NCBI GenBank assembly: GCA_028277195.1
Contig: JANQGS010000022.1
Location: 1-15,078 of the forward strand
DNA from: Candidatus Gastranaerophilales bacterium
GTDB taxonomy: Bacteria; Cyanobacteriota; Vampirovibrionia; Gastranaerophilales; UBA9971
Length of the DNA: 15,078 nucleotides
Reading direction: 5' to 3'
Below the pieces are notes generated by a model. That model ran no database searches. It saw only the letters and a program-made list of their open reading frames with translations, and had not been told where the DNA came from. The translations under genes were made by a program, and so were the position numbers. Below, in pieces: positions 1-7,782 of this stretch (position 1 is its first letter; every line of letters begins with the position of its first letter).

Positions 1-3
1 AAA

Positions 4-40
4 TCATCAGGTAACTGAGTTACTACGTTTAATCTGATGG
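4..40. repeat. Small inverted repeat at window edge
   Basis: CATCAG (5-10) pairs with CTGATG (34-39), and inside it GTAAC-TGA-GTTAC (11-23) forms a 5-bp stem with a 3-base loop. It lies about 45 bases beyond the stop codon of the minus-strand TPR gene. No U-tract follows on either strand, so it is not a standard terminator. The role is unknown; the pairing could be chance. Confidence 0.3.
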
Positions 41-85
41 ATGGCTAAAAATCTTACTATAACTGACTATGCGCTTTTTGAGGTG

Positions 86-1381
86 TCAAACTTCCTTTAT
101 ACGGACGGGCTTTCTTCCCCTGATAACCCGGATATTCCTGAATAATTTCCATTTATCGGGCGAATAATGCGAGATATATATTTGAACCCTGAGGTTGTGC
201 TCATCGTAAACATGTTTTACGGGCGCATTTGAGTATGCGTTTATTTCGGGTGACTCACTGTCGCCTTTGAGGGCGTTCTCCTTATCGGCAATTGTAAACA
301 CCTGTGTGCTTATGGGTTTTTCATTCCTGAGAAATACGACTTTTACCCTTAAGTTATCGATTATGTCAGGGGTTATGTTGATTAATTTAAATGTTATTCC
401 CGGGACAAGCAGGTCATTTTCCAAATCCTCGTTTACTTTTGTCGCAACCAGGCTGAACAGGATGCTGTTGTCCGGGTTTAACGGCACGTCCAGCCCTGAG
501 TCAAGTTTTTTTGCCTTTCTGTAATAGTATTCCGCCTTGATTTTATCTCCCTGTGCCTTGGCTTCCCCGGCCTTTTTCAGTAAAAGGGTTATATAAGAAT
601 TTTTTCCCGCAAAGCCGGGGTCTGTTTTAAATACCTTGCTGTATTCTTCCAGGGCTTTTTGCTCACTATGGCGCTTTTCGTAAATTTTCGCCAGTTTATA
701 TCGGGCCAGGGCATTATCCCTGTAGTCCAGGGATAATTTAAGTACTTCAACCGCTTCTTCATGTTTTTTTGAACCCAGGAGCTCATCGGCAATATCAGCG
801 TAAAGCCCGGCTATATTATTAAGGGCAAGTTTTTCAGATTTATTGCGGGCTTTTTTGTAATATTTGCCCGCTTCCTTGAATTTTCTTATGGCATTAGGCC
901 TGTCAGTAGCCTTAAGCGTTTCTCCCCAGTCAAAATATATATTACCGATTGCTTCCAGGGCGGTTTTATCTTTTGTTTTCTTTATATCTTTTATAACATC
1001 CTCTGCAATGGAGTATTTATTTTCCCTGCAGTAAATTTTTGCGAGTTTTGTGTAGGCTTCAGTTCTATGTTTGTGCCCGAGCCTTATTGCCATTATATAT
1101 TCAACTTTTGCCTGGTTTGTTTCATTGATTTTTTCGTAAAGTTCGGCTAAATTAAGGTGCATATCGTAATTTTCGGGATATAGCCTCAGCAATTTCTTGT
1201 ATTCTTCTGCCGCAAATGCAACCTGGCCTTTTTCAGCGTATGTTTTCGCCTTTTTCATCATTTCATTATAAGACAGGGGGGTATTCTTAAAGGCAAAAAA
1301 TAGCCAAAAAATTGCCAGGGCAAGGATAATTACCCCGGTAACGTAATGAAGCCCGTTTAATTTTGTTTTATTTTCTGACAT
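86..1381 (-). CDS. Membrane-anchored TPR-repeat protein
   Basis: A 431-residue protein with a short charged N-terminus and one hydrophobic segment at about residues 13-32 with no cleavage site, which suggests a signal anchor with the rest outside the cytoplasm. Residues about 38-290 are tetratricopeptide-like helical repeats, with the usual alternation of A/G/Y/L positions and P-E-N/P-G turns (for example the A-A-E-E-Y-K-K-L-L-R-L-Y-P segment near 57-69). TPRs are protein-protein interaction scaffolds. From about residue 300 to the end the sequence is beta-rich with FKLINITPDIIDNLRV-type strands, likely an immunoglobulin-like or FxLYD-like sandwich. The gene is last in a minus-strand series after the AsmA-like gene, 90 bases away. 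No clear Shine-Dalgarno site precedes the ATG. A role in envelope assembly is inferred from the anchor and the AsmA neighbour only. Confidence 0.85.
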   Translation of the reverse strand: MSENKTKLNGLHYVTGVIILALAIFWLFFAFKNTPLSYNEMMKKAKTYAEKGQVAFAAEEYKKLLRLYPENYDMHLNLAELYEKINETNQAKVEYIMAIRLGHKHRTEAYTKLAKIYCRENKYSIAEDVIKDIKKTKDKTALEAIGNIYFDWGETLKATDRPNAIRKFKEAGKYYKKARNKSEKLALNNIAGLYADIADELLGSKKHEEAVEVLKLSLDYRDNALARYKLAKIYEKRHSEQKALEEYSKVFKTDPGFAGKNSYITLLLKKAGEAKAQGDKIKAEYYYRKAKKLDSGLDVPLNPDNSILFSLVATKVNEDLENDLLVPGITFKLINITPDIIDNLRVKVVFLRNEKPISTQVFTIADKENALKGDSESPEINAYSNAPVKHVYDEHNLRVQIYISHYSPDKWKLFRNIRVIRGRKPVRIKEV

Positions 1382-1471
1382 ATTTTTATTTTAAGGGTTT
1401 TTGTTAATTTTTAATATCCTTTAATAAGGTAATAAAAAATTATTTAAAAAATTTGACGTTTGCTTAATGTA
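1382..1471. other. A+T-rich spacer between the AsmA-like and TPR genes
   Basis: Ninety bases, almost entirely A/T, between two genes of the same strand. No terminator hairpin is visible and no convincing -35/-10 pair could be fixed, although the composition would suit a weak internal promoter for the TPR gene. Confidence 0.4.
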
Positions 1472-4400
1472 CTACTCCAGCCACTCAATCATGCTTACGG
1501 ACTGAGGCTGGCCAAGCACACCCCTTATTTTAACCGCAAAATCCTTATCGTTTTCAAGGGACCCGGAACTTAAAGGCGGTATCCTGTCCCTGTCAGGGTA
1601 CTGGTTTGCCATTCTGGCTTCGGACAATATTTCCCCCCACTGGCCGGGGATTTGTTTTATGAGCTTGTTAACCGAGATATCGGCAATAAACCCTAATTTG
1701 CTGACTACTCTGCCGGAGAGCTTGCCCAGTACGGTCAAATCCGCGTGATTATCGCGCATCCTGATAGAACCTGATATGAACGAGCTTAAGCTCTTGCCCC
1801 GCATTTTTATTTCCTGTATATCGAGCATGCCCCGGTTTATCAGGACCTGGCCGTTCAGGGTGTCAAAATGGTTTGTTTTTTCGGCTTCCGCAAAATTAAC
1901 AGACCCTGTTTTCAGCAAATAGCCCAGGTTTCCGAGTTTGCCGAGATGGCCGTTATTTATGTTAAAATCAGCCTTGCCGATTGCGTTTTGAATCATCAGC
2001 CCGGGGGTTTTGCCTATTGTGGAAAGCCTGATGCGGCCTTTCATGCCTCCGAATACTTCATTCGGCATATTTGCCAGCACTGTTGCGAGCGCGTTTATCT
2101 CAAGGTTATCAGCAGTAACGTCCACGCTGAGTTTTGTTGTTTTCAGGTTCATATCCGCAATCCCCACGGCAATACCTCCTGCGGTATGGGTTTTAAAGTT
2201 CCTGATTGCAAGCCGGTTCAGCGGTTTTAAAGTGAAATCAAATGATACATCCCTGTTTTGAAGTTTATTTACTATTAATTCCTTTGCAAAAAATTTGCCG
2301 CTATTGATTATAACAGGCACATCAGGCTCTTCAGTCCGACCCGGCCCTTTACCTGCCTTATTGCCCTGCTGCTTTAGGGCTGCATTGCCCTGGCCGGAAC
2401 GGGTTGGTCCGGGTGCGGCCTGGAGCGCCAGGCTTAATTTGTCAATGTTAAGGAAGTCAGAGTTTATCCGTACTGTCCTGACTATGAAAGGAGGGGTTAG
2501 TTTATTCTCTATATCAGCATCCAGGCGGATTTTTGAGTCAACTATGCTTAAAACGCCCGTGTTAACCAGTATTGCGTCGGATTTTAAAACAATTCCAATA
2601 TCATTTGTTTTAAGCTGTAAGGATGGAATATCAAGGCTTGTTAGCTTTATGTTGCCCAGGGCTTTTGGCGCATCTGTTTTTCCGGTTAATACAAGGTTCG
2701 CGTTTAGCTGTGCCTTGCCTTTTGGTTCTTTAATCCTTACTTTTAAGCCTGAGATGTCAACTTTTACGTTATTCAGGTCAGTATAGTTGTCAATATTGCC
2801 CTCAACCGCTGCCACTCTTTTACCCTGTGAGTAAAGTCCGGTTTTAGTTATACTGAGAGTTTTTGGGCTGCCTTTTGCATTAATTTTTAGTGTATTTGTA
2901 CCGCTCAGGTATTCAATTTTGCTTAAATCAGTCTGTGCGCGGAGTTCCCAGCTATCAGCGCTGCCCTTGAACTCTCCCGTAATATCCAGCGGAACGCCTG
3001 AGAGCACTGTTTTTATGCTGTTAAAGGCCAGCTTGCCCTCTTTGTCCATTTTTATGCTCCCGCCTGTCAGGGATATCGGGGTTTTGGAGGGTTTGTGGCA
3101 AGCGGAAATATTACTTATGACAGCGGTTATTTCCGGGGCGGGCTGCTCGTCAAGTTTGCCTGCCAGCTTAACTGCAGCGTTTATTTTTCCGGTAAGCCCT
3201 GATATTTCATTGAGCCCGGGTTTTAAACCAGCAAAAAGCCTGCTGTTCGAGGCAATATTATAAACGGTTTTCAGGTTAATCGCCGGCAGGTCAATTTTTA
3301 GCTCGGAAAACAGCTTTGAATTAATGTATCCTGTTATATTAAAACCTATATCAGCAATTTTCCCCGATGTATCCTCAAATACAACCTTATCTTTGCTGAA
3401 ATTCAGCTTACCGGTGAGGTTTTTAAGGGGTTCTGAGAGGTCTTTATGCGAGACCGCAGCGTCAATTACGCTCAGGTATCCTTTGTAATTGTCTTTTTGC
3501 AGGTTAAAGTCAGCTTTTATCTTTCCGGAGAGTTTGATGTCATTCAGCGCTCCCGCATCGGCGTTAGCCGCGTCAGCAAGTGAATAAGCGAATTTTTTAA
3601 CGTCTTTCAGCTCTATTTCAGTGGATTTAACGTTTACATCAAACTCCCGGGCGGCGAGGTTCTTGACATTTCCCGCCACTTCCAGGAAGGATTCGGGGGT
3701 TATAAAAAGTTTTGAGTCCAGCTTAAGCCCTTTACCTGAAAAGTTAAATTCTCCGTGGCTTTCAGGCAATTTTTGCCCGTCTATTTTAATGGAGAGGTTT
3801 TCAAAATTCAAAAAACCCTTTATTTCAGGCAGTGTTTCCCTGCTTTTCAGCTTTAAGTCTGCTTTTATATCAACTTTTGGGTCATATTTTAATATTTTTT
3901 CAATAGGGTCAATGTTCCCGGAATGCCTTACACCGGCAAGTTTCTCCCCGGCGGGGAGGGGTTGCTGTTTACCGGCTTTTTCAGGCCCTGCGGCAGTCCC
4001 GGTCAGGGGCAATTCGCTTGAGAGTTTAATGTCAAAGTTTATATTAGGGTTATTTTCCACAAGCAGTGTGCCGTTTGTAGCGAGTTTAATGAACTTTTCA
4101 GGCTTGAATTTTGATATTTCCAGCAAATCCCCCGCAAGGGCAAAATTTCTTTCCCTGGAGCCGGTCATATCCTTTAAGTTAACCCTGTAATTGCTCACAT
4201 AAAGTTTCATTCCGTTAAATACAGGCTCAATAACGGGTTGTGAGACTTTAGCCGGGGCGGTTTCGTTCCCGGGCTCGTGTTTTTTATCCACGGCGGGCTG
4301 TTGTTGTTTTTCCAGGACTTTTTCAATGTCATACTTGCCGTTTTTAAGCCTTGTGAGGAAAATTTTTGGTTTTTCTACCCTGATTTCCTCAATCTCCAGC

Positions 4401-4693
4401 TTTTTAAAGATTAAAGACGGCAGTGATACTCTTATGCTGGCTTTTTCAATGGTTAAGTACCTGTCTATTTTTGCGTTTTGGGCTGTTAATTTTGCGCTGA
4501 AGTCGTAATATGTGCTGAGCTTGAGTTTGCCCGGGTCAACTTCGAGCCCGGTAGCTTGTTTTGCGGCTTTTTGTATTTCAGGCTTAAAATCCTCCGGGTT
4601 TATTAAATTAGGTATGACAAACAGGTAGCCCGCATAAACAAGGGTTATCAGGCCAATAATAATAATTAAGGCTATTTTGGATTTTTTATTCAT
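1472..4693 (-). CDS. AsmA-family / DUF748-like envelope protein
   Basis: A 1073-residue protein with a single N-terminal membrane segment (about residues 7-29) followed by the typical AsmA opening: a region like FKPEIQKAAKQATG that leads into repeated beta-strand units. The long middle consists of amphipathic beta repeats with motifs of the kind 'I-x-G-x-I/L-x-L-x-D', as in AsmA, TamB and YhdP-type proteins. The last 230 or so residues resemble the AsmA_2/DUF3971 end region (G-M-K-G-R-I-R-L-S, then a conserved G-x-L-x-I-N-x-G-M-L-D stretch). Three Pro/Gly/Gln/Lys-rich linkers interrupt it near residues 135-150, 232-256 and 765-800. Such proteins are inner-membrane anchored, face the periplasm and are linked to outer-membrane lipid transport or protein assembly. 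A GGGGA site lies 8 bases before the ATG. Family assignment is firm; the exact subfamily and cargo are not known. Confidence 0.88.
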   Translation of the reverse strand: MNKKSKIALIIIIGLITLVYAGYLFVIPNLINPEDFKPEIQKAAKQATGLEVDPGKLKLSTYYDFSAKLTAQNAKIDRYLTIEKASIRVSLPSLIFKKLEIEEIRVEKPKIFLTRLKNGKYDIEKVLEKQQQPAVDKKHEPGNETAPAKVSQPVIEPVFNGMKLYVSNYRVNLKDMTGSRERNFALAGDLLEISKFKPEKFIKLATNGTLLVENNPNINFDIKLSSELPLTGTAAGPEKAGKQQPLPAGEKLAGVRHSGNIDPIEKILKYDPKVDIKADLKLKSRETLPEIKGFLNFENLSIKIDGQKLPESHGEFNFSGKGLKLDSKLFITPESFLEVAGNVKNLAAREFDVNVKSTEIELKDVKKFAYSLADAANADAGALNDIKLSGKIKADFNLQKDNYKGYLSVIDAAVSHKDLSEPLKNLTGKLNFSKDKVVFEDTSGKIADIGFNITGYINSKLFSELKIDLPAINLKTVYNIASNSRLFAGLKPGLNEISGLTGKINAAVKLAGKLDEQPAPEITAVISNISACHKPSKTPISLTGGSIKMDKEGKLAFNSIKTVLSGVPLDITGEFKGSADSWELRAQTDLSKIEYLSGTNTLKINAKGSPKTLSITKTGLYSQGKRVAAVEGNIDNYTDLNNVKVDISGLKVRIKEPKGKAQLNANLVLTGKTDAPKALGNIKLTSLDIPSLQLKTNDIGIVLKSDAILVNTGVLSIVDSKIRLDADIENKLTPPFIVRTVRINSDFLNIDKLSLALQAAPGPTRSGQGNAALKQQGNKAGKGPGRTEEPDVPVIINSGKFFAKELIVNKLQNRDVSFDFTLKPLNRLAIRNFKTHTAGGIAVGIADMNLKTTKLSVDVTADNLEINALATVLANMPNEVFGGMKGRIRLSTIGKTPGLMIQNAIGKADFNINNGHLGKLGNLGYLLKTGSVNFAEAEKTNHFDTLNGQVLINRGMLDIQEIKMRGKSLSSFISGSIRMRDNHADLTVLGKLSGRVVSKLGFIADISVNKLIKQIPGQWGEILSEARMANQYPDRDRIPPLSSGSLENDKDFAVKIRGVLGQPQSVSMIEWLE

Positions 4694-4760
4694 TGCTTTT
4701 TCCCCAAATCTTCTATTAACTATAATTTAACATAAACGGTTGAATCGGTAATGTTCGGCA

Positions 4761-5213
4761 TTATATAACAACGCTCTCGTCGCTTGTTGCCAGCAGTTTT
4801 AACAGGTCAAAAGTAGTGGCTATACCCACGAGTTTGTTATATTCTGTCACGAGCAGCCTGTGGATTTTTTTCTCATACATTATCCCGGCCATTTTCGCTA
4901 TGGTGGCACCCGGCTCTATTGTGTACAATTCCTCTGACATTATTGATGAAACGGGCTGGTCAAAAAATTTTGAATCCTGTATTAACTCCAGCTCAAATTC
5001 TTTTTTATAAGGCATGGAATAAAAGGTATGCCCGCTTTCGTTCTGCAAAATGTCGCTTGCGCTCAAAACCCCCGTCAGTTCATCTTCCTGGTTTATTACG
5101 GGCACGCCTGACACGGCATTGCTGGAAAAAATTTTTATGGCATCCCTTACGGAAGTGTTTTCCTGGATTGTAACGAGTTCTATAGTCATTATATCTTTAA
5201 CGTAAAACTGCAT
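4761..5213 (-). CDS. Stand-alone tandem CBS-domain protein
   Basis: A small soluble protein made of two CBS domains: first VKDIMTIELVTIQENTSV through GVLSASDIL, then VSSIMSEELYTIEPGATI through GIATTFDLL. Paired CBS domains form a Bateman module that binds adenosine ligands (AMP, ATP, SAM or similar) and usually regulates a partner. There is no fused catalytic domain. Two in-frame ATGs compete as start. The GGAG is 1 base from the outer ATG (5219) but 7 bases from the inner one (5213), and the inner start, beginning MQFYVKDIM, also matches the compact start of the second CBS protein in this window. I therefore prefer 5213 (150 residues); 5219 would give 152. The gene is first of the minus-strand series and divergent from the glycosylase gene. 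Confidence 0.88.
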   Translation of the reverse strand: MQFYVKDIMTIELVTIQENTSVRDAIKIFSSNAVSGVPVINQEDELTGVLSASDILQNESGHTFYSMPYKKEFELELIQDSKFFDQPVSSIMSEELYTIEPGATIAKMAGIMYEKKIHRLLVTEYNKLVGIATTFDLLKLLATSDESVVI

Positions 5214-5249
5214 ATTCATACTCCTGTCTTGTAGTACACTATTAAGTAA

Positions 5250-5305
5250 TATACTGCTCCCAAATTAAATTTCAGATTTTTACGGTTAATGCCTGGAGCA
5301 GTATA
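5250..5305. repeat. Perfect 11-bp inverted repeat in divergent spacer
   Basis: TATACTGCTCC at 5250-5260 is the exact reverse complement of GGAGCAGTATA at 5295-5305; 34 bases separate the arms. It lies immediately upstream of the CBS gene (minus) and about 115 bases upstream of the glycosylase gene (plus). It could be a two-site operator, since a TATATT-like -10 for the minus strand overlaps the left arm, or part of a repeat element together with the hairpin at 5323-5362. Confidence 0.7.
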
Positions 5306-5322
5306 AGCGAAGCGGGAGTGAT

Positions 5323-5362
5323 GAATTTTGGAAAATCCGGCTTTGCCGGTTTTCAAAAATTC
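5323..5362. repeat. Long stem-loop in divergent spacer
   Basis: A 40-base hairpin: GAATTTT (5323-5329) pairs with AAAATTC (5356-5362), GAAAA (5331-5335) with TTTTC (5350-5354), and CCGGC (5337-5341) with GCCGG (5345-5349), closed by a TTT loop. Only a G/A mismatch and one bulged T interrupt 17 pairs. No U-tract follows on either strand, so I do not call it a terminator. Confidence 0.7.
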
Positions 5363-5418
5363 AAACTCATTCATGTATACCAGAGCTCAATGTTTATTAC
5401 ATCAGACGGAAGTTTAGA

Positions 5419-5949
5419 ATGAGTGTACTCGGCAGGGATTTTTACGCACGGGACACCCTGGAGGTTGCCAGGTCTCTTTTAGGGTGCAAATTACGCCGAA
5501 AAAACGGCGGGGAAATTTTTAGCGGCATAATAGTTGAAACAGAGGCCTACACGGGTGATGACCCTGCCTGTCATGCTTATAGAGGCTGCACGCCCCGCTC
5601 CTCAACCCTTTTTAAGCAGCCGGGGATTGCCTATGTGTACCTGGTTTACGGGATGTATTACTGCCTGAACTTTGTGACCGAAAAACAGGGCGCTGCCGGG
5701 GCTGTATTAATCAGGGCAGTTGAGGCAAAAAACGCTAACGGCCCGGGAAAACTTTGCAGGGAGCTTGAAATCGATAAAACCCTCAATGAGGCAGACGTAA
5801 CCGATAAAAAATCCGGGCTGTGGGTTGAAAAAGAGTTGTCCCTGACGCCGGGGGATATAGTGACCACAACCAGGATAGGCATTAAAAAGGCGGCAGACTA
5901 CCCCTGGAGGTTTTATATCAGGGGAAATGCGTTTGTGTCGAGGGCGTAA
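5419..5949 (+). CDS. 3-methyladenine DNA glycosylase (AAG/Mpg family)
   Basis: A base-excision repair enzyme that removes alkylated purines (3-methyladenine, 7-methylguanine, hypoxanthine) by cutting the N-glycosidic bond. The 176-residue length is close to the usual bacterial size of about 190-200. The family signature is intact: VETEAY at residues 39-44, with the water-activating Glu at 42 and the base-stacking Tyr at 44; a His at 52; then YVYLVYGMYYCLN (72-84), whose Tyr77 corresponds to the intercalating tyrosine (Y162) of human AAG; and Arg99 in VLIRAVE, equivalent to human R182. The run GPGKLCREL (108-116) is the conserved substrate-pocket loop. A modest GGAAG site precedes the ATG. It is divergent from the CBS gene and separated by a promoter from the clamp-loader operon, so it is probably transcribed on its own or reads through into holA. 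Confidence 0.95.
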   Translation: MSVLGRDFYARDTLEVARSLLGCKLRRKNGGEIFSGIIVETEAYTGDDPACHAYRGCTPRSSTLFKQPGIAYVYLVYGMYYCLNFVTEKQGAAGAVLIRAVEAKNANGPGKLCRELEIDKTLNEADVTDKKSGLWVEKELSLTPGDIVTTTRIGIKKAADYPWRFYIRGNAFVSRA

Positions 5950-5967
5950 AAAACCTGTGCGCAAATA

Positions 5968-5996
5968 TTGATAACTGCCCTTTATTCGGTTATATT
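5968..5996 (+). promoter_or_regulatory. Sigma-70-type promoter of the holA operon
   Basis: TTGATA at 5968-5973 and TATATT at 5991-5996 are separated by exactly 17 bases, a near-consensus arrangement. Transcription would begin near 6003 and leave a leader of about 22 bases before the holA ATG. This is the best-scoring promoter-like pair I saw in the window. Confidence 0.7.
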
Positions 5997-6024
5997 CTTA
6001 ATGTAAAAGACCGGATAAATAACC

Positions 6025-6972
6025 ATGCCTGTATACCTTTTTTGGGGAGAAGAAGAATTTAACCTTAATAATGCTGTCAGGGACCTGAGAGAGCGTGTGC
6101 TTGACCGGAATTTCGCCGCCGTTAACCATAAAATCCTCGACGAGCCCGATATAAGGCAATTGACGGAAACAGTCCGGACCCTGCCTATGATGCTGGGCAA
6201 CCTGCTTGTTGAGGTCAGGGCAACCACGTTCTTTTTAAGGGGCAAAAGAACCGTCGAATCCGACGACCCGCAACTGAAAAAGTTTATAGATATTATAGAA
6301 AAGCTGGATAACAGGGTGCATTTGCTTTTTATATGCGAGATTGAGCGGGACAGCGGAAAAAAAATAGACAGTACAATAAAATTAACCAAAACAATACAAA
6401 AAACCGGCGAAGTGCGCGAGTTCCCGGCTTTCAAATTTTACCAGGAAGACAGGATAATCGGCTGGATAATTAAGCAGGCTGCGGAAAAAGCACTTAAAAT
6501 AAACCGGGAAGCCGCACTGAGCCTTGTGCAGTGCCTGGGCTCAGACCTGCGCAAAATAGACACTGAGCTGGAAAAAATAAAAACCTCCATTCACCCTAAA
6601 ACTACTGTCAGCGTTAATGAAGTAAAGGAAATTTCCGCTACAAACGAAAATGTGTTCGTTTTTGCGGATTGTTTGCTCCGGAAAAATCATACCGGGGCAG
6701 TTATTGAGTTGAACAAACTGCTTGAGCAGAACCATCCCTTGAAAATACTCGCAACACTGCAAACTATAACAAGGCGCTGGGTTAAAATAAAACTCAATTC
6801 TCCCGTGAATTTACCGCCTTTCCTGGTTGACCAGGACAAAAAGAAGTTGAGGGGTATATCTGAAGAGGACTTGCTTGCGCTAAAAGAAAAAGTGAAAAAT
6901 ACCGAGTTCAGTATAAAATCCGGCGGGCTTGGCCCTGAAGCGGCTATGGAGTTATTGAGTTTGAATGCTTGA
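6025..6972 (+). CDS. holA: DNA polymerase III delta subunit (clamp loader)
   Basis: The delta subunit opens the beta sliding clamp within the clamp-loader complex. The 315-residue protein starts with MPVYLFWGEEEFNLNNAV, the typical HolA opening (Y-L-x-G-E/D-E-x-F/L). It continues with a P-M-M-L-G-N-L-L-V-E-V-R segment near residues 53-64, the clamp-contact region, then the FICEIERDSGKKIDSTIKLTK AAA-like strand region with no Walker A or B motif, as expected for this non-ATPase subunit. The helical C-terminal part includes the L-G-S-D-L-R-K-I-D-T-E-L-E-K motif (about 172-185), a hallmark of the family. Shine-Dalgarno is weak (GGAT). It is the first gene of an operon that also holds the delta-prime gene; a restriction gene separates the two. 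Confidence 0.93.
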   Translation: MPVYLFWGEEEFNLNNAVRDLRERVLDRNFAAVNHKILDEPDIRQLTETVRTLPMMLGNLLVEVRATTFFLRGKRTVESDDPQLKKFIDIIEKLDNRVHLLFICEIERDSGKKIDSTIKLTKTIQKTGEVREFPAFKFYQEDRIIGWIIKQAAEKALKINREAALSLVQCLGSDLRKIDTELEKIKTSIHPKTTVSVNEVKEISATNENVFVFADCLLRKNHTGAVIELNKLLEQNHPLKILATLQTITRRWVKIKLNSPVNLPPFLVDQDKKKLRGISEEDLLALKEKVKNTEFSIKSGGLGPEAAMELLSLNA

Positions 6973-6993
6973 TGTAAGACAGGTAATTTATTT

Positions 6994-7782
6994 ATGCAAT
7001 TACAAATGAACAAGGAAATTGCTGCCAATTATAAAAGCAATTCACAAAAAATAAGAGTAATTACAGAACACTGGTTTAAAAATAACGGGTATTGCGTTAA
7101 TTGTGGTGCTGTTTTGCGTAAATATGACAATAACAGGCCGGTTAATGATTTTCATTGTAATACATGCGGAGAAGACTATGAACTTAAGAGCAAGCAGGGA
7201 TTTTCCGAAAAAATTGTTGATGGTGCATATTCTACTATGATAGAAAAAATTAATGAAAATGAAAATCCTAATTTTTTGTTTTTAAGTTATGAAAAAAGCT
7301 ATCAAATTTCTAATCTGGTAGTTATTCCGAAATATTTTTTCTTGCCTGACATAATTGAAAAGAGAAAACCCTTGTCAGAGAGAGCAAGAAGAGCTGGCTG
7401 GATAGGTTGTAATATAAACCTGAAATCTATACCGGAAAGTGGGCGGATTTTTTTAATAAAAAATTCTGAAATTATAAATAAAAATGATGTAATTGAAAAA
7501 TTTAATCAAACAATTTTTTTAAAAAAGAATAATGCCGAATCAAAAAGCTGGATTTTTGATATTATGAATATAATTGACAAATTAAATAAAGAAGAATTTG
7601 AATTATCAGAACTTTATGCTTTTGAGGAATATTTTAAATTACGGCATCCAAATAACAATAATATAAAAGCCAGAATTCGGCGTGAACTGCAAATTTTAAG
7701 AGATAATAATTATTTAAATTTTGTAAAAAGAGGAAAATATAGATTAAAAAGGTTAGGATTGCCTGTATCAGAAGATGTTTGA
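6994..7782 (+). CDS. DpnI-family methyl-directed restriction endonuclease
   Basis: A type IIM enzyme that cuts GATC only when the adenine is N6-methylated, so it attacks Dam-modified foreign DNA and needs no partner methyltransferase. Compared with Streptococcus pneumoniae DpnI as I recall it, the 262-residue protein aligns from residue 1 (YKSNSQK at 13-19), which fixes the start. Four zinc cysteines are present at 34, 37, 55 and 58. The PD-(D/E)xK catalytic residues are Asp52, Glu63 and Lys65, in RPVNDF and YELKSK. The ARRAGWIGCNI stretch (131-141) keeps the tryptophan (W136; DpnI W138) used for methyl-base recognition. Residues about 185-255 form the second, winged-helix, GATC-binding domain ending RGKYRLKRL. 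Hand counts of two 60-base stretches gave 22-23% G+C against 48% in neighbouring holA and holB, a sign of transfer. The last residues (GLPVSEDV) extend past the DpnI end and the final codons lie in the holB start region. The stop overlaps the holB start by 8 bases. Confidence 0.95.
   Translation: MQLQMNKEIAANYKSNSQKIRVITEHWFKNNGYCVNCGAVLRKYDNNRPVNDFHCNTCGEDYELKSKQGFSEKIVDGAYSTMIEKINENENPNFLFLSYEKSYQISNLVVIPKYFFLPDIIEKRKPLSERARRAGWIGCNINLKSIPESGRIFLIKNSEIINKNDVIEKFNQTIFLKKNNAESKSWIFDIMNIIDKLNKEEFELSELYAFEEYFKLRHPNNNNIKARIRRELQILRDNNYLNFVKRGKYRLKRLGLPVSEDV

Noticed and set aside
2295..2786. Long plus-strand open frame opposite the AsmA-like gene
   Set aside because: It is an antisense shadow of a well-supported 1073-residue gene with no ribosome site or recognisable domain; the same holds for other antisense frames at 1868-2261, 2919-3263 and 3621-4190.
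5323..5362. Terminator between the CBS and glycosylase genes
   Set aside because: Neither strand has a U-tract after the stem, and the flanking genes are divergent so no transcript should end here.
6994..7782. The low-G+C insert as a toxin or phage gene
   Set aside because: Residue-level correspondence with DpnI, including catalytic, zinc and recognition positions, gives a specific and better identity.
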